Shown here one piece after another: positions 1-11,574 of a DNA stretch of 64,000 nucleotides. Location of the stretch: assembly GCF_017347585.1 (NCBI RefSeq), contig NZ_AP024480.1, positions 548,001 to 612,000 of the forward strand, given 5' to 3'. A model generated the notes under the pieces. That model searched no databases, was not told where the DNA came from, and was given only the letters and a program-made list of their open reading frames with translations. The translations under genes were made by a program, and so were the position numbers. Source of the DNA: Caldicellulosiruptor diazotrophicus (lineage in GTDB: Bacteria > Bacillota > Thermoanaerobacteria > Caldicellulosiruptorales > Caldicellulosiruptoraceae). Position 1 is the stretch's first letter. The number at the start of each line of letters is the position of its first letter.

Positions 1-255
1 AATTCATGGTTTGGAGCACTTTTGTATATAAATGATGCTGAGAAGTGGCCTGTACAGCTAATTTTAAGGCAAATAGTAATGTTGTCAACCACACTTGCTT
101 CTGATCTAACACAATTTGATCCCAATTTCCAACCCCCACAGGAGTCGCTGAAAATGGCAATAATTGTTGTGGCTACTTTGCCAATAATGCTTTTATATCC
201 ATGGCTTCAGAAGTACTTCATAAAAGGTATGTTTATTGGTTCATTGAAGGAGTGA
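1..255 (+). CDS. ABC sugar transporter permease, LplC type (3' end only)
   Basis: The frame is open from base 1, so the gene begins upstream of the window. The first residues read NSWFGALLYI, matching the conserved stretch just after the EAA loop of CUT1 inner-membrane permeases; the same position in the permease at the far end of the window reads GHWNSWFDTYLY. A last hydrophobic segment (about MAIIVVATLPIMLLYPWL) precedes the tail ending KGMFIGSLKE, typical of LplC-like proteins. It would form the transmembrane channel of an oligosaccharide importer with the binding protein 91 bases downstream. The substrate is probably a pectic or hemicellulosic oligosaccharide, judged only from the enzymes that follow. 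Confidence 0.85.
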   Translation, partial: NSWFGALLYINDAEKWPVQLILRQIVMLSTTLASDLTQFDPNFQPPQESLKMAIIVVATLPIMLLYPWLQKYFIKGMFIGSLKE

Positions 256-346
256 TGTGAAGATGTAAAATGTGTTATAAAAAAAGGATATATTCAAACT
301 CCAAAAAATTTATTTTCAAAAACAAAAAGCGGGAGGGAGTTAATTT

Positions 347-1912
347 ATGAGTAAAGTTAAGAAGATTTTGAGGTTATTTGTAGTTAGCATCTGTATTGTA
401 GGTTTATTGTTAACATCAATTGGAGTATTGGGTGCATCAAAATCAAAGTATTCGTTTAAACTCACGATCATGGCTCAGTATTTTGGGACAGAACCTGCGC
501 CTTCAAACAGTCCAGTTATTTTAAAAGCAGAGCAGTACTTAAAAACTGACCTGGAGTTTACATGGGTACCTGCTGATGGTTACAATGACAAATTAAACAT
601 TATGTTAGCAAGTGGAAATCTTCCAATGGTGGTTTATGTTGGAGGTAAGACTGCATCTATAATTGGTGCTTGCAAAGCAGGAGCATTCTGGGAACTTGGG
701 CCGTATATAAAGCAATATAAGAATTTGAAAACAATTCCAGATATAGTTCTTTGGAACTCATCAATTGATGGTAAAATATATGGTATACCGCGATCAAGAA
801 CTTTAGGAAGAAATGGAATTGTATATAGAAAAGATTGGGCTAAAAATGTTGGGATTACTAAACTTGAAACTATTGATGATTTGTACAACATGTTAAAGAA
901 GTTTACTTACAATGATCCAGATAAAAATGGAAAAAATGACACATATGGAATGATTGTTTGCAACTACAATGGACCATTCTATATTACTCTCACATGGTTT
1001 GGTGGTCCGAATGGATGGGGGTTGAACAAAAACGGACAGTTAGTTCCGTCTTTCTTAACAAATGCATATCTTGAAAATTTAAAATTCTGGCGAAAGATGT
1101 ATCAGGAAAAGCTGTTTAACCATGACTTCCCAAGTGTTCCAGGTGCAAGATGGGAAGATTATTACTCACAGGGTAAAGGTGGAGTAAAAATTGACGTTAT
1201 AGACTCTGCAAACAGAATTTACAATGGCCTCAAGAACAACGGTATCATTCCAAAAGATGCAAAAGATACGGATATAATGGACATTGTTGTGTCTGTCAAA
1301 GGTAAATACGGCCTAAGAAATATGCCGACTTCTGGTTACTCAGGATATTTAATGGTTTCAAAGACAAGTGTAAAAGATATGAATACATTCAAGAAAGTAA
1401 TGTCGATATTAGATAAATTTGGTGACAGAACAATACAGGACTTGTTTGGTTATGGACTGCCAAACAGACACTATAAGCTTGTAGATGGTAAAATAGATCC
1501 TATTCCTAACTTGCCAGCAGATTTGTCAAGAGAAATAAGCGGGCTTAATCAGGTTCTACATTTTTATCCTGCAAATGGTGGAACACCAAGATATATGACT
1601 CCACTTTTGCAACTACAGGCAGATATGCAGGCTTTAAATGAAAAGCTCAATATTCTTGTTCCAAACCCAGCAGAAGCGTTGATAGGTATGTCAGATACCT
1701 ATATCAAACGCGGTGTCACACTTGATAATATGATTGAGGATGCACGTGTTAAGTATATTACTGGTCAGCTCAATGACCAGGGCTTCAAGAAAGTTCTTGA
1801 CAACTGGAGAAAGCAGGGTGGAGACCAGATTATAAAAGAAGTAAATGCACTGTATCGTAAGTACAAAAAGAATATTCCATATAAAGAGGACTTGTATAAG
1901 ATTCTCAATTAA
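347..1912 (+). CDS. Extracellular solute-binding protein of ABC sugar importer (LplA-like)
   Basis: This 521-residue protein would capture sugars for the permease upstream. It starts with a basic end and a hydrophobic core (LFVVSICIVGLLLTSIGVLG), then SKSKYS. There is no lipobox cysteine, so it has a signal-peptidase I type leader or an uncleaved anchor rather than a lipoprotein signal. The body follows the large LplA/YtcQ pattern: KLNIMLASGNLPMVVY near residue 85, a DPDKNGKNDTYG loop near 190, and a C-terminal WRKQGGDQIIKEVN segment. The start is supported by a strong GGAGGGAG site before ATG 347. A hairpin just after the stop probably raises its expression over the enzyme genes behind it. 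The substrate cannot be read from sequence. Confidence 0.88.
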   Translation: MSKVKKILRLFVVSICIVGLLLTSIGVLGASKSKYSFKLTIMAQYFGTEPAPSNSPVILKAEQYLKTDLEFTWVPADGYNDKLNIMLASGNLPMVVYVGGKTASIIGACKAGAFWELGPYIKQYKNLKTIPDIVLWNSSIDGKIYGIPRSRTLGRNGIVYRKDWAKNVGITKLETIDDLYNMLKKFTYNDPDKNGKNDTYGMIVCNYNGPFYITLTWFGGPNGWGLNKNGQLVPSFLTNAYLENLKFWRKMYQEKLFNHDFPSVPGARWEDYYSQGKGGVKIDVIDSANRIYNGLKNNGIIPKDAKDTDIMDIVVSVKGKYGLRNMPTSGYSGYLMVSKTSVKDMNTFKKVMSILDKFGDRTIQDLFGYGLPNRHYKLVDGKIDPIPNLPADLSREISGLNQVLHFYPANGGTPRYMTPLLQLQADMQALNEKLNILVPNPAEALIGMSDTYIKRGVTLDNMIEDARVKYITGQLNDQGFKKVLDNWRKQGGDQIIKEVNALYRKYKKNIPYKEDLYKILN

Positions 1913-1934
1913 ATACTTAGTAAAAAAAATATTT

Positions 1935-1979
1935 AATCTCGTGCGAAATATTTCTGATATTTCGCACGAGATTTTTTTT
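1935..1979 (+). terminator. Perfect 17-bp hairpin with T-tract after the binding-protein gene
   Basis: Arms 1935-1951 and 1957-1973 pair perfectly around a 5-base loop (ttctg), and a run of T follows. It looks like a strong Rho-independent terminator. No clear promoter follows before the next start at 2011, so it probably works as a partial terminator that sets binding-protein mRNA above enzyme mRNA. Confidence 0.85.
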
Positions 1980-2010
1980 AAAACACTTATTGAATTTGGA
2001 GGTTTAAAAA

Positions 2011-4608
2011 ATGCAAGAAATAAAGCTAAAATGGCTTATAAAACCGCAGGTAGGCAATATTGGTGCAACGTTTTGTATTCCATGGAAAAAAGGAGAACTA
2101 AGGAATACAGAAGATGTTATTGTAAGAAACAAGGATGGAAGTATTATTCCTACTCAAAACTGGGCACTTTCATACTGGGGTGATGGGTCGGTAAAGGTGA
2201 GTAGCCACGCTGCTTTCTTTGGCACCAATTTACCTGATGAGCTCTTTGCATGTATTGAAGAAGATACCGTAACAAAATTCGAAACAATGGTTGAAGTTTA
2301 TGAAGGCAAAGATCATATTAGCGTTATAACAGGCAAGCTTGAGTGCAAAATTAGCAAGACCGGAGATAAAATTATTGAATATTTAAAAGTAGGACAAAAG
2401 ATTATTTGCTCTAATCTCACGCAAATTCTTATTACAGAAAGAATTTCTAATTTTACAGGATATAGGACTAAAGTTGAAGAAGAATACATTCCTCAAATAT
2501 TAGGTGCAAAAGTAGAGTCTCACGGACCTTTGAGATGTGTTATAAAGGTGTGGGGAAGACATTTGCGAAATACCAAGATGACATTTGATGGCTCTTTACT
2601 CAAACAAGGGTGGCTACCTTTTGAGTTGAGATTATATTTCTATGCAAATTCAGATAAAATTAAGATTGTCCATACATTTATTTACAACGGAAATCCCCAT
2701 CAAGATTTTATAAAAGGATTGGGCTTAAAATTTGATCTTCCTTTGCACTCTCCTCTGTACAATAGATTTGTAAGATTTGGAGGGGACAGTGGACTTTTTT
2801 GTGAGTCACCAAAAAATTTGATAGATGTGTACAGAAAAGAGAGATACATAACAATGTTTCAAAATCAGGTCAATGGACAACCGGTAGATTTTGATATTGA
2901 CGAGGACCACCATTATATTAGAGAGATTAACAATACTCCAGAGTGGGATGAATTTATTCTTTTTCAAGATTCTTCCGAGCACTATGTTATTAAAAAACGT
3001 ACATCTTGCCAGTGCAGTTTTGTAAAAGCAACAGAAGGCAGAAGATCTATGGGGTTTGCGTATGTTGGTGATGAGAATGGTGGGCTTGGAGTAGCTTTAA
3101 AGGATTTTTGGCAAAAATATCCTTCAGGATTTGAGGTAAAAGCTTTAACTTCTTCTGAGGCAAATTTAATAGTTTGGCTTTGGCCCCCTTATGCTGAAGT
3201 TATGGATTTGAGACACTATGATTTTGGTACATACACATCTTCTTCATATGAAGGGTTTGATGAGTATAGAAGTACTCCCTATGGTATAGCTAATACAAAT
3301 GAGCTGTGGCTGTACTGTTTTGATTATGCTCCAACAAGTGAGCAGCTTTTGGAATATGCAAAAATGCAAGGATTTTCACCTCTTCTTGTATGTAGCCCTG
3401 AAAGGTATAAAGAGACAGAGATATTTGAAGGATTAAATTTACCGGATAATAGCAACTCCAAGAAAGAAAAGATTGAAAGAATACTGACAGCTATTGTTGA
3501 TTTTTATCTAAAGGAAGTTGAGAGAAGAAAGTGGTACGGATTTTGGGACTATGGTGATTTTATGCATAGCTACGATATAGTAAGACATATGTGGAAATAT
3601 GATATTGGTGGATATGCTTGGCAGAACACAGAGCTTGTGCCAAACATTTGGTTGTGGCTTATGTTTTTGCGAACAGGACGTTTTGATATATTTAAAATGG
3701 CTGAGGCAATGACAAGACATACATCAGAAGTAGATGTGTATCATCTTGGGGAATACAAGGGACTGGGTTCAAGGCACAATGTTGTTCATTGGGGATGTGG
3801 TTGCAAAGAAGTGAGAATTAGCATGGCATACCTTCACAGGTATTACTATTATCTTACTGCCGATGAAAGAATAGGCCAGCTTATGGATGATGTAAAAGAT
3901 ATTGACAAACAAATTATGCACATGGACCCTATGCGTGCGTATTTTACGAATGATCCTGAAAATAGAGTACACATAAGGGTTGGACCGGATGTTATGACCT
4001 TTTGTGCCAATTGGTTTGTAAGATGGGAAAGGTACCAGGAAGAGATTTATAAACAAAAGATAATAAAAATACTGGATTTTTTGAAGAAAAATCCAGCAGC
4101 ATTTATTTCGGGTGGTGTATTTGCCTATGATTCCGAAAAAACCCAGTTAAAACCTATTGAATACACTGGTGGTTCAAATTTTGTATTTTGTTTTGGAAAC
4201 ACACTTGTTTGGCTTGAAATAGTCAAGAATTTTGAAGATAAAGAATTTGAAGAGTTGTGTGCTCAGCAGGGGCTTTTTTATACCGAATTTAAAGAAAACA
4301 AAGATGAGATTTTAAAAAGCTGGGGCGTTCCAAGCTTTGGATTTAAGTTGAACATGCTCAATATTGGGATGGCTGCCTTTGCTGCAATGAAAAAGAATAT
4401 TCCTGAATTGAAAAAAGAAATCTGGCAGATGTTTTTAGACTATAACAAAAATCCCTGGCTGAAATTTATTTGTGATGGAGGTATCAAGTTGCAATTGGCA
4501 ACTGTACCTGAGCCTGTTGTGGAAGTTCCTTTTATTTCAACTAATATAGCATCTCAGTGGTCATTAAACGCATTGCTTGCACTTGAATTTATTGGAGATG
4601 AGCTATGA
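2011..4608 (+). CDS. PcRGLX/YetA-like exo-rhamnogalacturonan lyase (PL26-like)
   Basis: This 865-residue cytoplasmic protein has no signal peptide and resembles the PcRGLX/YetA group (PL26). It carries the N-terminal RIFT-barrel signature (IGATFCIPWKKGEL, then IIPTQNWALSYWGDGSVKVSSHA near residues 45-65), a central beta-rich domain, and a C-terminal all-alpha domain rich in Trp and Tyr (KWYGFWDYGDFMHSYD, then HNVVHWGCGCKEVRISMAYLHRY). Characterised family members remove unsaturated galacturonosyl-rhamnose units from rhamnogalacturonan ends; intracellular action on imported fragments is inferred. GGAGG lies 9 bases before ATG 2011. The 3' end is close to the fucosidase gene (start 4640), so the two are one transcript. 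The exact activity is unproven, since many YetA relatives are untested. Confidence 0.75.
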   Translation: MQEIKLKWLIKPQVGNIGATFCIPWKKGELRNTEDVIVRNKDGSIIPTQNWALSYWGDGSVKVSSHAAFFGTNLPDELFACIEEDTVTKFETMVEVYEGKDHISVITGKLECKISKTGDKIIEYLKVGQKIICSNLTQILITERISNFTGYRTKVEEEYIPQILGAKVESHGPLRCVIKVWGRHLRNTKMTFDGSLLKQGWLPFELRLYFYANSDKIKIVHTFIYNGNPHQDFIKGLGLKFDLPLHSPLYNRFVRFGGDSGLFCESPKNLIDVYRKERYITMFQNQVNGQPVDFDIDEDHHYIREINNTPEWDEFILFQDSSEHYVIKKRTSCQCSFVKATEGRRSMGFAYVGDENGGLGVALKDFWQKYPSGFEVKALTSSEANLIVWLWPPYAEVMDLRHYDFGTYTSSSYEGFDEYRSTPYGIANTNELWLYCFDYAPTSEQLLEYAKMQGFSPLLVCSPERYKETEIFEGLNLPDNSNSKKEKIERILTAIVDFYLKEVERRKWYGFWDYGDFMHSYDIVRHMWKYDIGGYAWQNTELVPNIWLWLMFLRTGRFDIFKMAEAMTRHTSEVDVYHLGEYKGLGSRHNVVHWGCGCKEVRISMAYLHRYYYYLTADERIGQLMDDVKDIDKQIMHMDPMRAYFTNDPENRVHIRVGPDVMTFCANWFVRWERYQEEIYKQKIIKILDFLKKNPAAFISGGVFAYDSEKTQLKPIEYTGGSNFVFCFGNTLVWLEIVKNFEDKEFEELCAQQGLFYTEFKENKDEILKSWGVPSFGFKLNMLNIGMAAFAAMKKNIPELKKEIWQMFLDYNKNPWLKFICDGGIKLQLATVPEPVVEVPFISTNIASQWSLNALLALEFIGDEL

Positions 4609-4639
4609 AAATAATATAATTAACCTGGAGGGATATGAT

Positions 4640-6898
4640 ATGAAAGAAAATAGCAGCTTAAAAATATTCTTTGATACTCCCGCCAATGATTGGAATGAAG
4701 CGTTGCCGATAGGGAATGGAAGATTGGGGGCTATGATTTATGGAACTATTAAAAAGGAAATACTTCAGCTTAATGAAGACAGCATCTGGTCGGGAGGACC
4801 CATGGAAAGAGAAAATCCTGATGCTAAACAGTATCTACCTCGTATACGAGAACTCTTGTTAAAAGGAGAAGTAAAAGAAGCAGAAAGGCTTGCTACTTTT
4901 GCTTTAACGGCCACTCCACCAAGCCAGGGGCATTATGAGCCTTTGGGATATTTGTATATAGATTTTGATATTAATGAGGATAAGGTAGAAAAGTACAGTC
5001 GTGAACTTGATCTTGAAAGAGCAGTTGCAAAAGTAAATTTTGAGCTAAATGGAATAGTGTTTAAAAGGGAGTATTTTGCTTCATATCCTGATAATGTGAT
5101 TGTAGGAAGGTTTGAATGTAAAAAAGAAAAAGGCATTTCTTTTTCTGCAGTCTTGCGAAGAGAAAAAGGGAAATATGTTGACAGGTGCGGTCGCATAGGA
5201 GATGATACAATATTTATTGAGGTGTTCAACGGCGGCGCAAATGGGCTTTCGTTTTGTGGAATGGTCAAGGCATTGACACCAGATGGCAGAGTTTTTTCAA
5301 TCGGTGAAACGTTATTTGTAGAAGATGCATCAGAAGTTATATTGCTAATTTCTTCTGCAACCACATACAGAACATCTGACTATTTTGAACATACTTTAAA
5401 TACACTCCAGAAAGCTGCTCAGAAGGGTTTTGCGAAGCTATATGAAGACCATATTGCTGATTATACTTCTTTGTTCAGAAGGGTAGAGTTTTATATCGAT
5501 ACTGAAGACCAGGATAAGCTTGACTTACCGACACCTGAGCGGCTTAGCCGCTTGAAAGAATGCGAAACTGATTTGGGTTTGATACCTCTGTATTTTCAGT
5601 TTGGCAGATATTTACTAATTTCAAGCAGCCGGCCTGGCAGCCTTCCTGCGAACTTGCAAGGTATATGGAACAAGGATATGTTGCCACCATGGGATAGCAA
5701 ATATACTATTAATATCAACACACAAATGAATTACTGGCCTGCAGAAGTTTGCAATCTCTCTGAATGTCACCTACCACTATTTGATTTGATAGAAAAAATG
5801 AAAGAAAGAGGAAGAAAAACGGCTGAAAAGATGTATGGATGTCGAGAGTTTTGTGCACATCACAATACAGATATCTGGGGTGATACTGCACCTCAAGATG
5901 TGTATTTACCTGCAACTCACTGGCCGATGGGTGCTGCTTGGCTGTGCCTTCATATATGGGACCACTATGAATATACAGGTGATGTTGAATTTTTGAAATC
6001 TCACTATGAAACAATGAAAGAAGCAGCTATATTTTTGCTTGACTATATGGTTGAAGACCACAATGGCTATCTTGTGACATGTCCGTCTTTATCACCGGAG
6101 AACAAATATATTCTTCCCAATGGAGATGTATGCAGTTTAACATATGCACCGACTATGGATATTCAAATCATAACAGCGCTTTTTAGCAGAATTATTAAAG
6201 CAAGCGAAGTTTTAAATATGGACTTTGACTTTGCACAGCAGTTAAAGGAAACTTTAAAAAGATTACCACCAATAAAAATTGGAAAACATGGTCAAATTCA
6301 AGAATGGATTGAAGACTATGAAGAAGCAGAGCCCGGGCATCGTCATATATCTCACCTATTTGGGCTGTATCCTGAAAGCCAAATAACAAAAGAAAAAACA
6401 CCGCAGCTTTTTGAAGCAGCAAAAAAAACGCTTGAAAGAAGACTTTCTTTTGGTTCAGGGCACACAGGCTGGAGTAGGGCATGGATAGTATGTTTTTGGA
6501 CACGGCTAAAAGATGGTGAGAAGGCATATCAGAATATCTTAGAGCTTTTAAGAAAATCCACACTGTCTAATCTATTTGATAACCATCCACCTTTCCAAAT
6601 TGACGGGAACTTTGGTGCTACTGCAGGAATTGCAGAGATGCTTTTGCAATCGTATGATGAAATAATAGAAATTTTACCTGCCCTACCTTCAGATTGGAAA
6701 AGTGGTTATATCAAAGGGCTCAAAGCAAGAGGAGGACATATTATTGATATTGAATGGGAGAACAGAAAACTCAAAAAAGTTAAAATTAAATTTGGATTTA
6801 GGCAAGATGTTAATGTAAAATACAAAGATAAAATTGTACGAATTGAAGGCAAGTCAGGAGAAGAAAAAATAATTAAAGGTGAGGAATTTAATCTGTGA
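4640..6898 (+). CDS. GH95 alpha-L-fucosidase
   Basis: The protein has 752 residues from ATG 4640, preferred over an upstream in-frame ATG at 4577 because CTGGAGGG sits 8 bases before it and the earlier start overlaps the previous gene. It opens with FFDTPANDWNEALPIGNGRLGAMIYG and LNEDSIWSGGP, hallmarks of GH95. Candidate catalytic residues match the inverting family: N358 and N360 in NINTQMNYW, E487 in SLSPENKY and D655 in QIDGNFGATAGIAEM. There is no secretion signal, so it acts on imported oligosaccharides. GH95 enzymes remove alpha-1,2-linked L-fucose (for example from xyloglucan or pectin side chains); some remove L-galactose, which cannot be excluded here. Confidence 0.88.
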   Translation: MKENSSLKIFFDTPANDWNEALPIGNGRLGAMIYGTIKKEILQLNEDSIWSGGPMERENPDAKQYLPRIRELLLKGEVKEAERLATFALTATPPSQGHYEPLGYLYIDFDINEDKVEKYSRELDLERAVAKVNFELNGIVFKREYFASYPDNVIVGRFECKKEKGISFSAVLRREKGKYVDRCGRIGDDTIFIEVFNGGANGLSFCGMVKALTPDGRVFSIGETLFVEDASEVILLISSATTYRTSDYFEHTLNTLQKAAQKGFAKLYEDHIADYTSLFRRVEFYIDTEDQDKLDLPTPERLSRLKECETDLGLIPLYFQFGRYLLISSSRPGSLPANLQGIWNKDMLPPWDSKYTININTQMNYWPAEVCNLSECHLPLFDLIEKMKERGRKTAEKMYGCREFCAHHNTDIWGDTAPQDVYLPATHWPMGAAWLCLHIWDHYEYTGDVEFLKSHYETMKEAAIFLLDYMVEDHNGYLVTCPSLSPENKYILPNGDVCSLTYAPTMDIQIITALFSRIIKASEVLNMDFDFAQQLKETLKRLPPIKIGKHGQIQEWIEDYEEAEPGHRHISHLFGLYPESQITKEKTPQLFEAAKKTLERRLSFGSGHTGWSRAWIVCFWTRLKDGEKAYQNILELLRKSTLSNLFDNHPPFQIDGNFGATAGIAEMLLQSYDEIIEILPALPSDWKSGYIKGLKARGGHIIDIEWENRKLKKVKIKFGFRQDVNVKYKDKIVRIEGKSGEEKIIKGEEFNL

Positions 6899-6965
6899 AA
6901 TAGTTAATAACCTCTATTTTGAGCATTTATGGAAAATTGAAAAAATTTATAAGGAGGTTTTGTAA

Positions 6966-8750
<1,785 letters not shown>

Positions 8751-9235
8751 GTAACTTTTTATGTACAGAATTTTCTAAAAGTTTTACAATAGTTTGACTG
8801 AATTGAGTTTGTGGTTTACCATTTTGAAGAATTAAAAATATACATATTGACACAACAAAAACAAACTGATAAAATAAAATCGTGATTTAATAAAACAATA
8901 TTTTTAATAACAAACACAAGAAAAGTGAATGTATAGACAAAACAAAGCAAAAAACAACAATTGAGCGAAATTTATATTGATGATAAGTTCAGTATCTATT
9001 AGAAAGAAGCTAGTAATGGTAAATACAAGATTTAAAAGATATTTTATAAATTTAGTAGTCAAATTAATATAATTAAAATAAATACAAACTCAATAAGCTA
9101 AATTACGATTACAAATCAAAAAATATAAATTAAGAAAGACAAAATATTTTCTTCTTTTGGAGTGTTGTGGCAAAAATGCTCTTAAAAGAGCAATTGTAAA
9201 TATTACTACAAAAAACATAAAGGGAGGGAAGTTCA
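8751..9235. other. A-rich intergenic region with long 5' leader
   Basis: This 485-bp gap contains the sigma-A-like promoter at 8847-8875 and, downstream, about 350 bases of extremely A-rich leader before GTG 9236. I see no conserved riboswitch fold and no credible gene. A short frame starting at 9157 overlaps the next gene out of frame and is not supported. A weak hairpin follows the uidA stop but lacks a T-tract. Confidence 0.5.
8847..8875 (+). promoter_or_regulatory. Sigma-A promoter for the importer/redox operon
   Basis: Perfect -35 ttgaca (8847-8852), a 17-base spacer and -10 taaaat (8870-8875). Transcription would start near 8882. It is the only strong promoter seen before the operon that begins at 9236. 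Confidence 0.7.
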
Positions 9236-10540
9236 GTGAGAAAGTTTTTGTCAATCCTTTTTGCTATTTTGTTTTTACTTTCATGCGTTTTGACCACTCA
9301 GATAAAGACTTCACAAACTGCTCTTGGATCTTCTCAGTCAATAAAGCTGAGGATTGCGTGGTGGGGAAGCCAAACACGTCATGACAGGACTCAAAAAGTG
9401 CTTGAATTATATCGGGCAAAAGTTAATCGTAAGGTAAGTTTTGTCACTGAATTTGGTAGCTGGTCTGGATACTGGGATAAACTTACAACTCAAGCAGCAG
9501 CAAAGAATTTGCCTGACATTATTCAGATGGACTACATGTATTTAGCTCAATATGTTCAAAAAGGTTTATTAGCAGATTTGACCCCTTATACGAAAAATGG
9601 AATATTGAATTTGAAAGATGTAAGTGATGCAAGTATAAAAAGTGGATCAATCGGTGGAAAGGTTTATGCTATAAGTTTAGGAACTAACGCTTTGGCAATT
9701 ATTTATGACCCTGCTGTGGCTAAAAAAGCGGGTGTGAAGATACCTGAAGATGGTAACTGGAGTTGGAATGACTACAAGGAGATTATTAAAAAAGTTTATC
9801 AAAAAACCAAAATTAGAGCAGACTTGGCATTAACAGCTGATCCAAAATTCTTACTTGAATACTATGTAAGGCAGCAAGGTAAGAGCTTATATAAGCCCGA
9901 TGGGACAAGTTTAGGATTTACTCAAGAAAAATTTATTGTTGATGTATTTAATATCAATTTGGAACTCTTAAAAGGTGGATATACAGCAAGACCAGATGAA
10001 GTTTCAGCAACTTCTACAATTGAAGACAGTTTATTTGTTAAAGGGAAGACATGGATTGGCTGGACGTGGAGTAATATGTTTGTTGCAACAGCAAACGCAG
10101 CAAAACGTCCGTTAGCATTAGCATTACCTCCTAAGGGTGGAAAAAGGGCAGGATTGTATTTAAAACCCTCTCAATTTTTCTCTGTTGCAGCAACATCAAA
10201 ATATAAAAATGAAGCAGCAAAAGTTATAAATTTCTTTACGAATAGTGTAGAGGCAAACAAAATCTTGTTAGCAGAGCGAGGTGTGCCTATTTCATCTAAA
10301 GTTAGAGAAGGTATTAAAAATGCAGTAGAACCAGCAGTAAGACAGACATTTGATTATATAGCACTTGCTGAGAAAAACTGCTCACCTATTGATCCACCCG
10401 ATCCATCAGGAGGAACTGAAGTTGGTCAGCTATTTAAAGATTTGTATGATCAAGTTTTGTATGGTCAGATAAAGCCGGAAGTAGCTGCCAAGATGTTTAT
10501 ACAAAAGGCAAACCAAATACTTATGAGAAATAAAAAATAG
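9236..10540 (+). CDS. Sugar ABC transporter substrate-binding lipoprotein (CUT1)
   Basis: This 434-residue protein starts at GTG 9236, which follows GGGAGGG by 7 bases. The N-terminus has a lipoprotein signal with lipobox LLSC, placing the cysteine at residue 17 for membrane tethering. The mature part follows the ExtA/MalE-like fold: LRIAWWGSQTRHDRTQKVLELY, then LPDIIQMDYMYLAQYVQKGLLADLTPY (residues about 95-120) and WSWNDYKEIIKK near 175. It pairs with the two permeases downstream, from which it is separated by a hairpin. The ATPase is not encoded here; a shared MsmK-type ATPase elsewhere is likely. The ligand is unknown, but the operon context suggests it feeds the redox enzymes. Confidence 0.9.
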   Translation: MRKFLSILFAILFLLSCVLTTQIKTSQTALGSSQSIKLRIAWWGSQTRHDRTQKVLELYRAKVNRKVSFVTEFGSWSGYWDKLTTQAAAKNLPDIIQMDYMYLAQYVQKGLLADLTPYTKNGILNLKDVSDASIKSGSIGGKVYAISLGTNALAIIYDPAVAKKAGVKIPEDGNWSWNDYKEIIKKVYQKTKIRADLALTADPKFLLEYYVRQQGKSLYKPDGTSLGFTQEKFIVDVFNINLELLKGGYTARPDEVSATSTIEDSLFVKGKTWIGWTWSNMFVATANAAKRPLALALPPKGGKRAGLYLKPSQFFSVAATSKYKNEAAKVINFFTNSVEANKILLAERGVPISSKVREGIKNAVEPAVRQTFDYIALAEKNCSPIDPPDPSGGTEVGQLFKDLYDQVLYGQIKPEVAAKMFIQKANQILMRNKK

Positions 10541-10564
10541 TAAGAAAATAGAGTCATTTAAAAA

Positions 10565-10605
10565 ACGAGGGGCTATCCAGAAGGGTGGACAGCCCCTTGT
10601 TTAAA
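10565..10605 (+). terminator. Intra-operon hairpin between binding protein and permease
   Basis: Arms 10565-10579 and 10586-10600 pair over 15 bp, with one A-C mismatch and one G-U pair, around a 6-base loop. The following T-tract is weak. The position between binding-protein and permease genes suggests mRNA stabilisation or partial termination that favours the binding protein. Confidence 0.65.
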
Positions 10606-10635
10606 TTCCTGTATATAAGGAGGCGAAATAATTTA

Positions 10636-11571
10636 ATGTCAAAAATAACCTATAAAATGCCATTAAAAAATAGAGTTGATAGGATTTTAAATTCTGAAAA
10701 TATAGCAGGATATGTTTTTATTTTACCATGGCTGGTAGGATTTTTTGTATTTACCTTGATTCCAATTGTGGCTACATTTTACCTTTCATTTACTCAATAT
10801 GATTTATTATCACCGCCCAAATTTGTTGGTTTAAGGAATTATATTCAAATGTTTAAGGAAGATCCTTTATTTTGGAAGTCAATGTCAGTGACATTTTTCT
10901 ATGTATTTGTGACTGTCCCTTTGAAATTAGCTTTTGCTTTACTTCTTGCGCTTTGGCTATCTTATAAAAGTAAATTAACTCCTTTTTACAGAGCCGTATA
11001 TTATATCCCATCAATGATGGGAGGTAGTGTCGCAGTTGCTGTACTTTGGCAAAGACTATTTACAAGTGATGGCGTTATAAATTCTATATTAAAATTGCTT
11101 GGAATCGATTCAAATATTTCGTGGATAGGAAATCCTAAAACTGCAATCTGGACATTGATATTACTTGCAGTTTGGCAATTTGGTTCACCTATGTTAATAT
11201 TTTTAGCTGGTTTAAAACAAATACCTGAAAGCTATTATGAAGCAGCTATTATTGATGGAGCAAATAGTTGGCAAAAGTTCATTAAGATAACTTTACCAAT
11301 GCTTACACCGATAATATTTTTCAACTTGATAATGCAGATGATAGGTAGTTTTATGACTTTTACTCAAGGATTTATTATTACCAACGGAGGACCTGTAAAT
11401 AGTACTCTTTTTTATGCTATTTATCTTTACAGACGAGCATTTCAGTTCTATGATATGGGTTATAGCTGTGCAATGTCATGGGTAATGCTTATTATTATTG
11501 GAATACTTACAGCTTTTATATTTAAATCTTCTACATTTTGGGTCTATTACGAATCAAAGGAAGGTGAATAA
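10636..11571 (+). CDS. CUT1 ABC sugar permease, MalF/UgpA type
   Basis: The protein has 311 residues from ATG 10636, which sits behind AAGGAGG; an in-frame start 17 codons earlier lies inside the hairpin and is not used here. Six hydrophobic segments are visible, from AGYVFILPWLVGFFVFTLIP to the last one before the C-terminus. The EAA loop that contacts the ATPase is present (YYEAAIIDGANSWQKFIKITLP). It forms the channel with the next gene, whose start directly abuts its stop codon. Confidence 0.9.
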   Translation: MSKITYKMPLKNRVDRILNSENIAGYVFILPWLVGFFVFTLIPIVATFYLSFTQYDLLSPPKFVGLRNYIQMFKEDPLFWKSMSVTFFYVFVTVPLKLAFALLLALWLSYKSKLTPFYRAVYYIPSMMGGSVAVAVLWQRLFTSDGVINSILKLLGIDSNISWIGNPKTAIWTLILLAVWQFGSPMLIFLAGLKQIPESYYEAAIIDGANSWQKFIKITLPMLTPIIFFNLIMQMIGSFMTFTQGFIITNGGPVNSTLFYAIYLYRRAFQFYDMGYSCAMSWVMLIIIGILTAFIFKSSTFWVYYESKEGE

Positions 11572-11574
11572 TTG

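Noticed and set aside
1845-2183. 112-codon frame across the terminator at 1935
   Set aside because: It spans the terminator and overlaps two well-supported genes in another frame.
9157-9384. 75-codon frame overlapping the start of the binding-protein gene
   Set aside because: It is a shadow of the real lipoprotein gene, whose start and signal peptide are clear.
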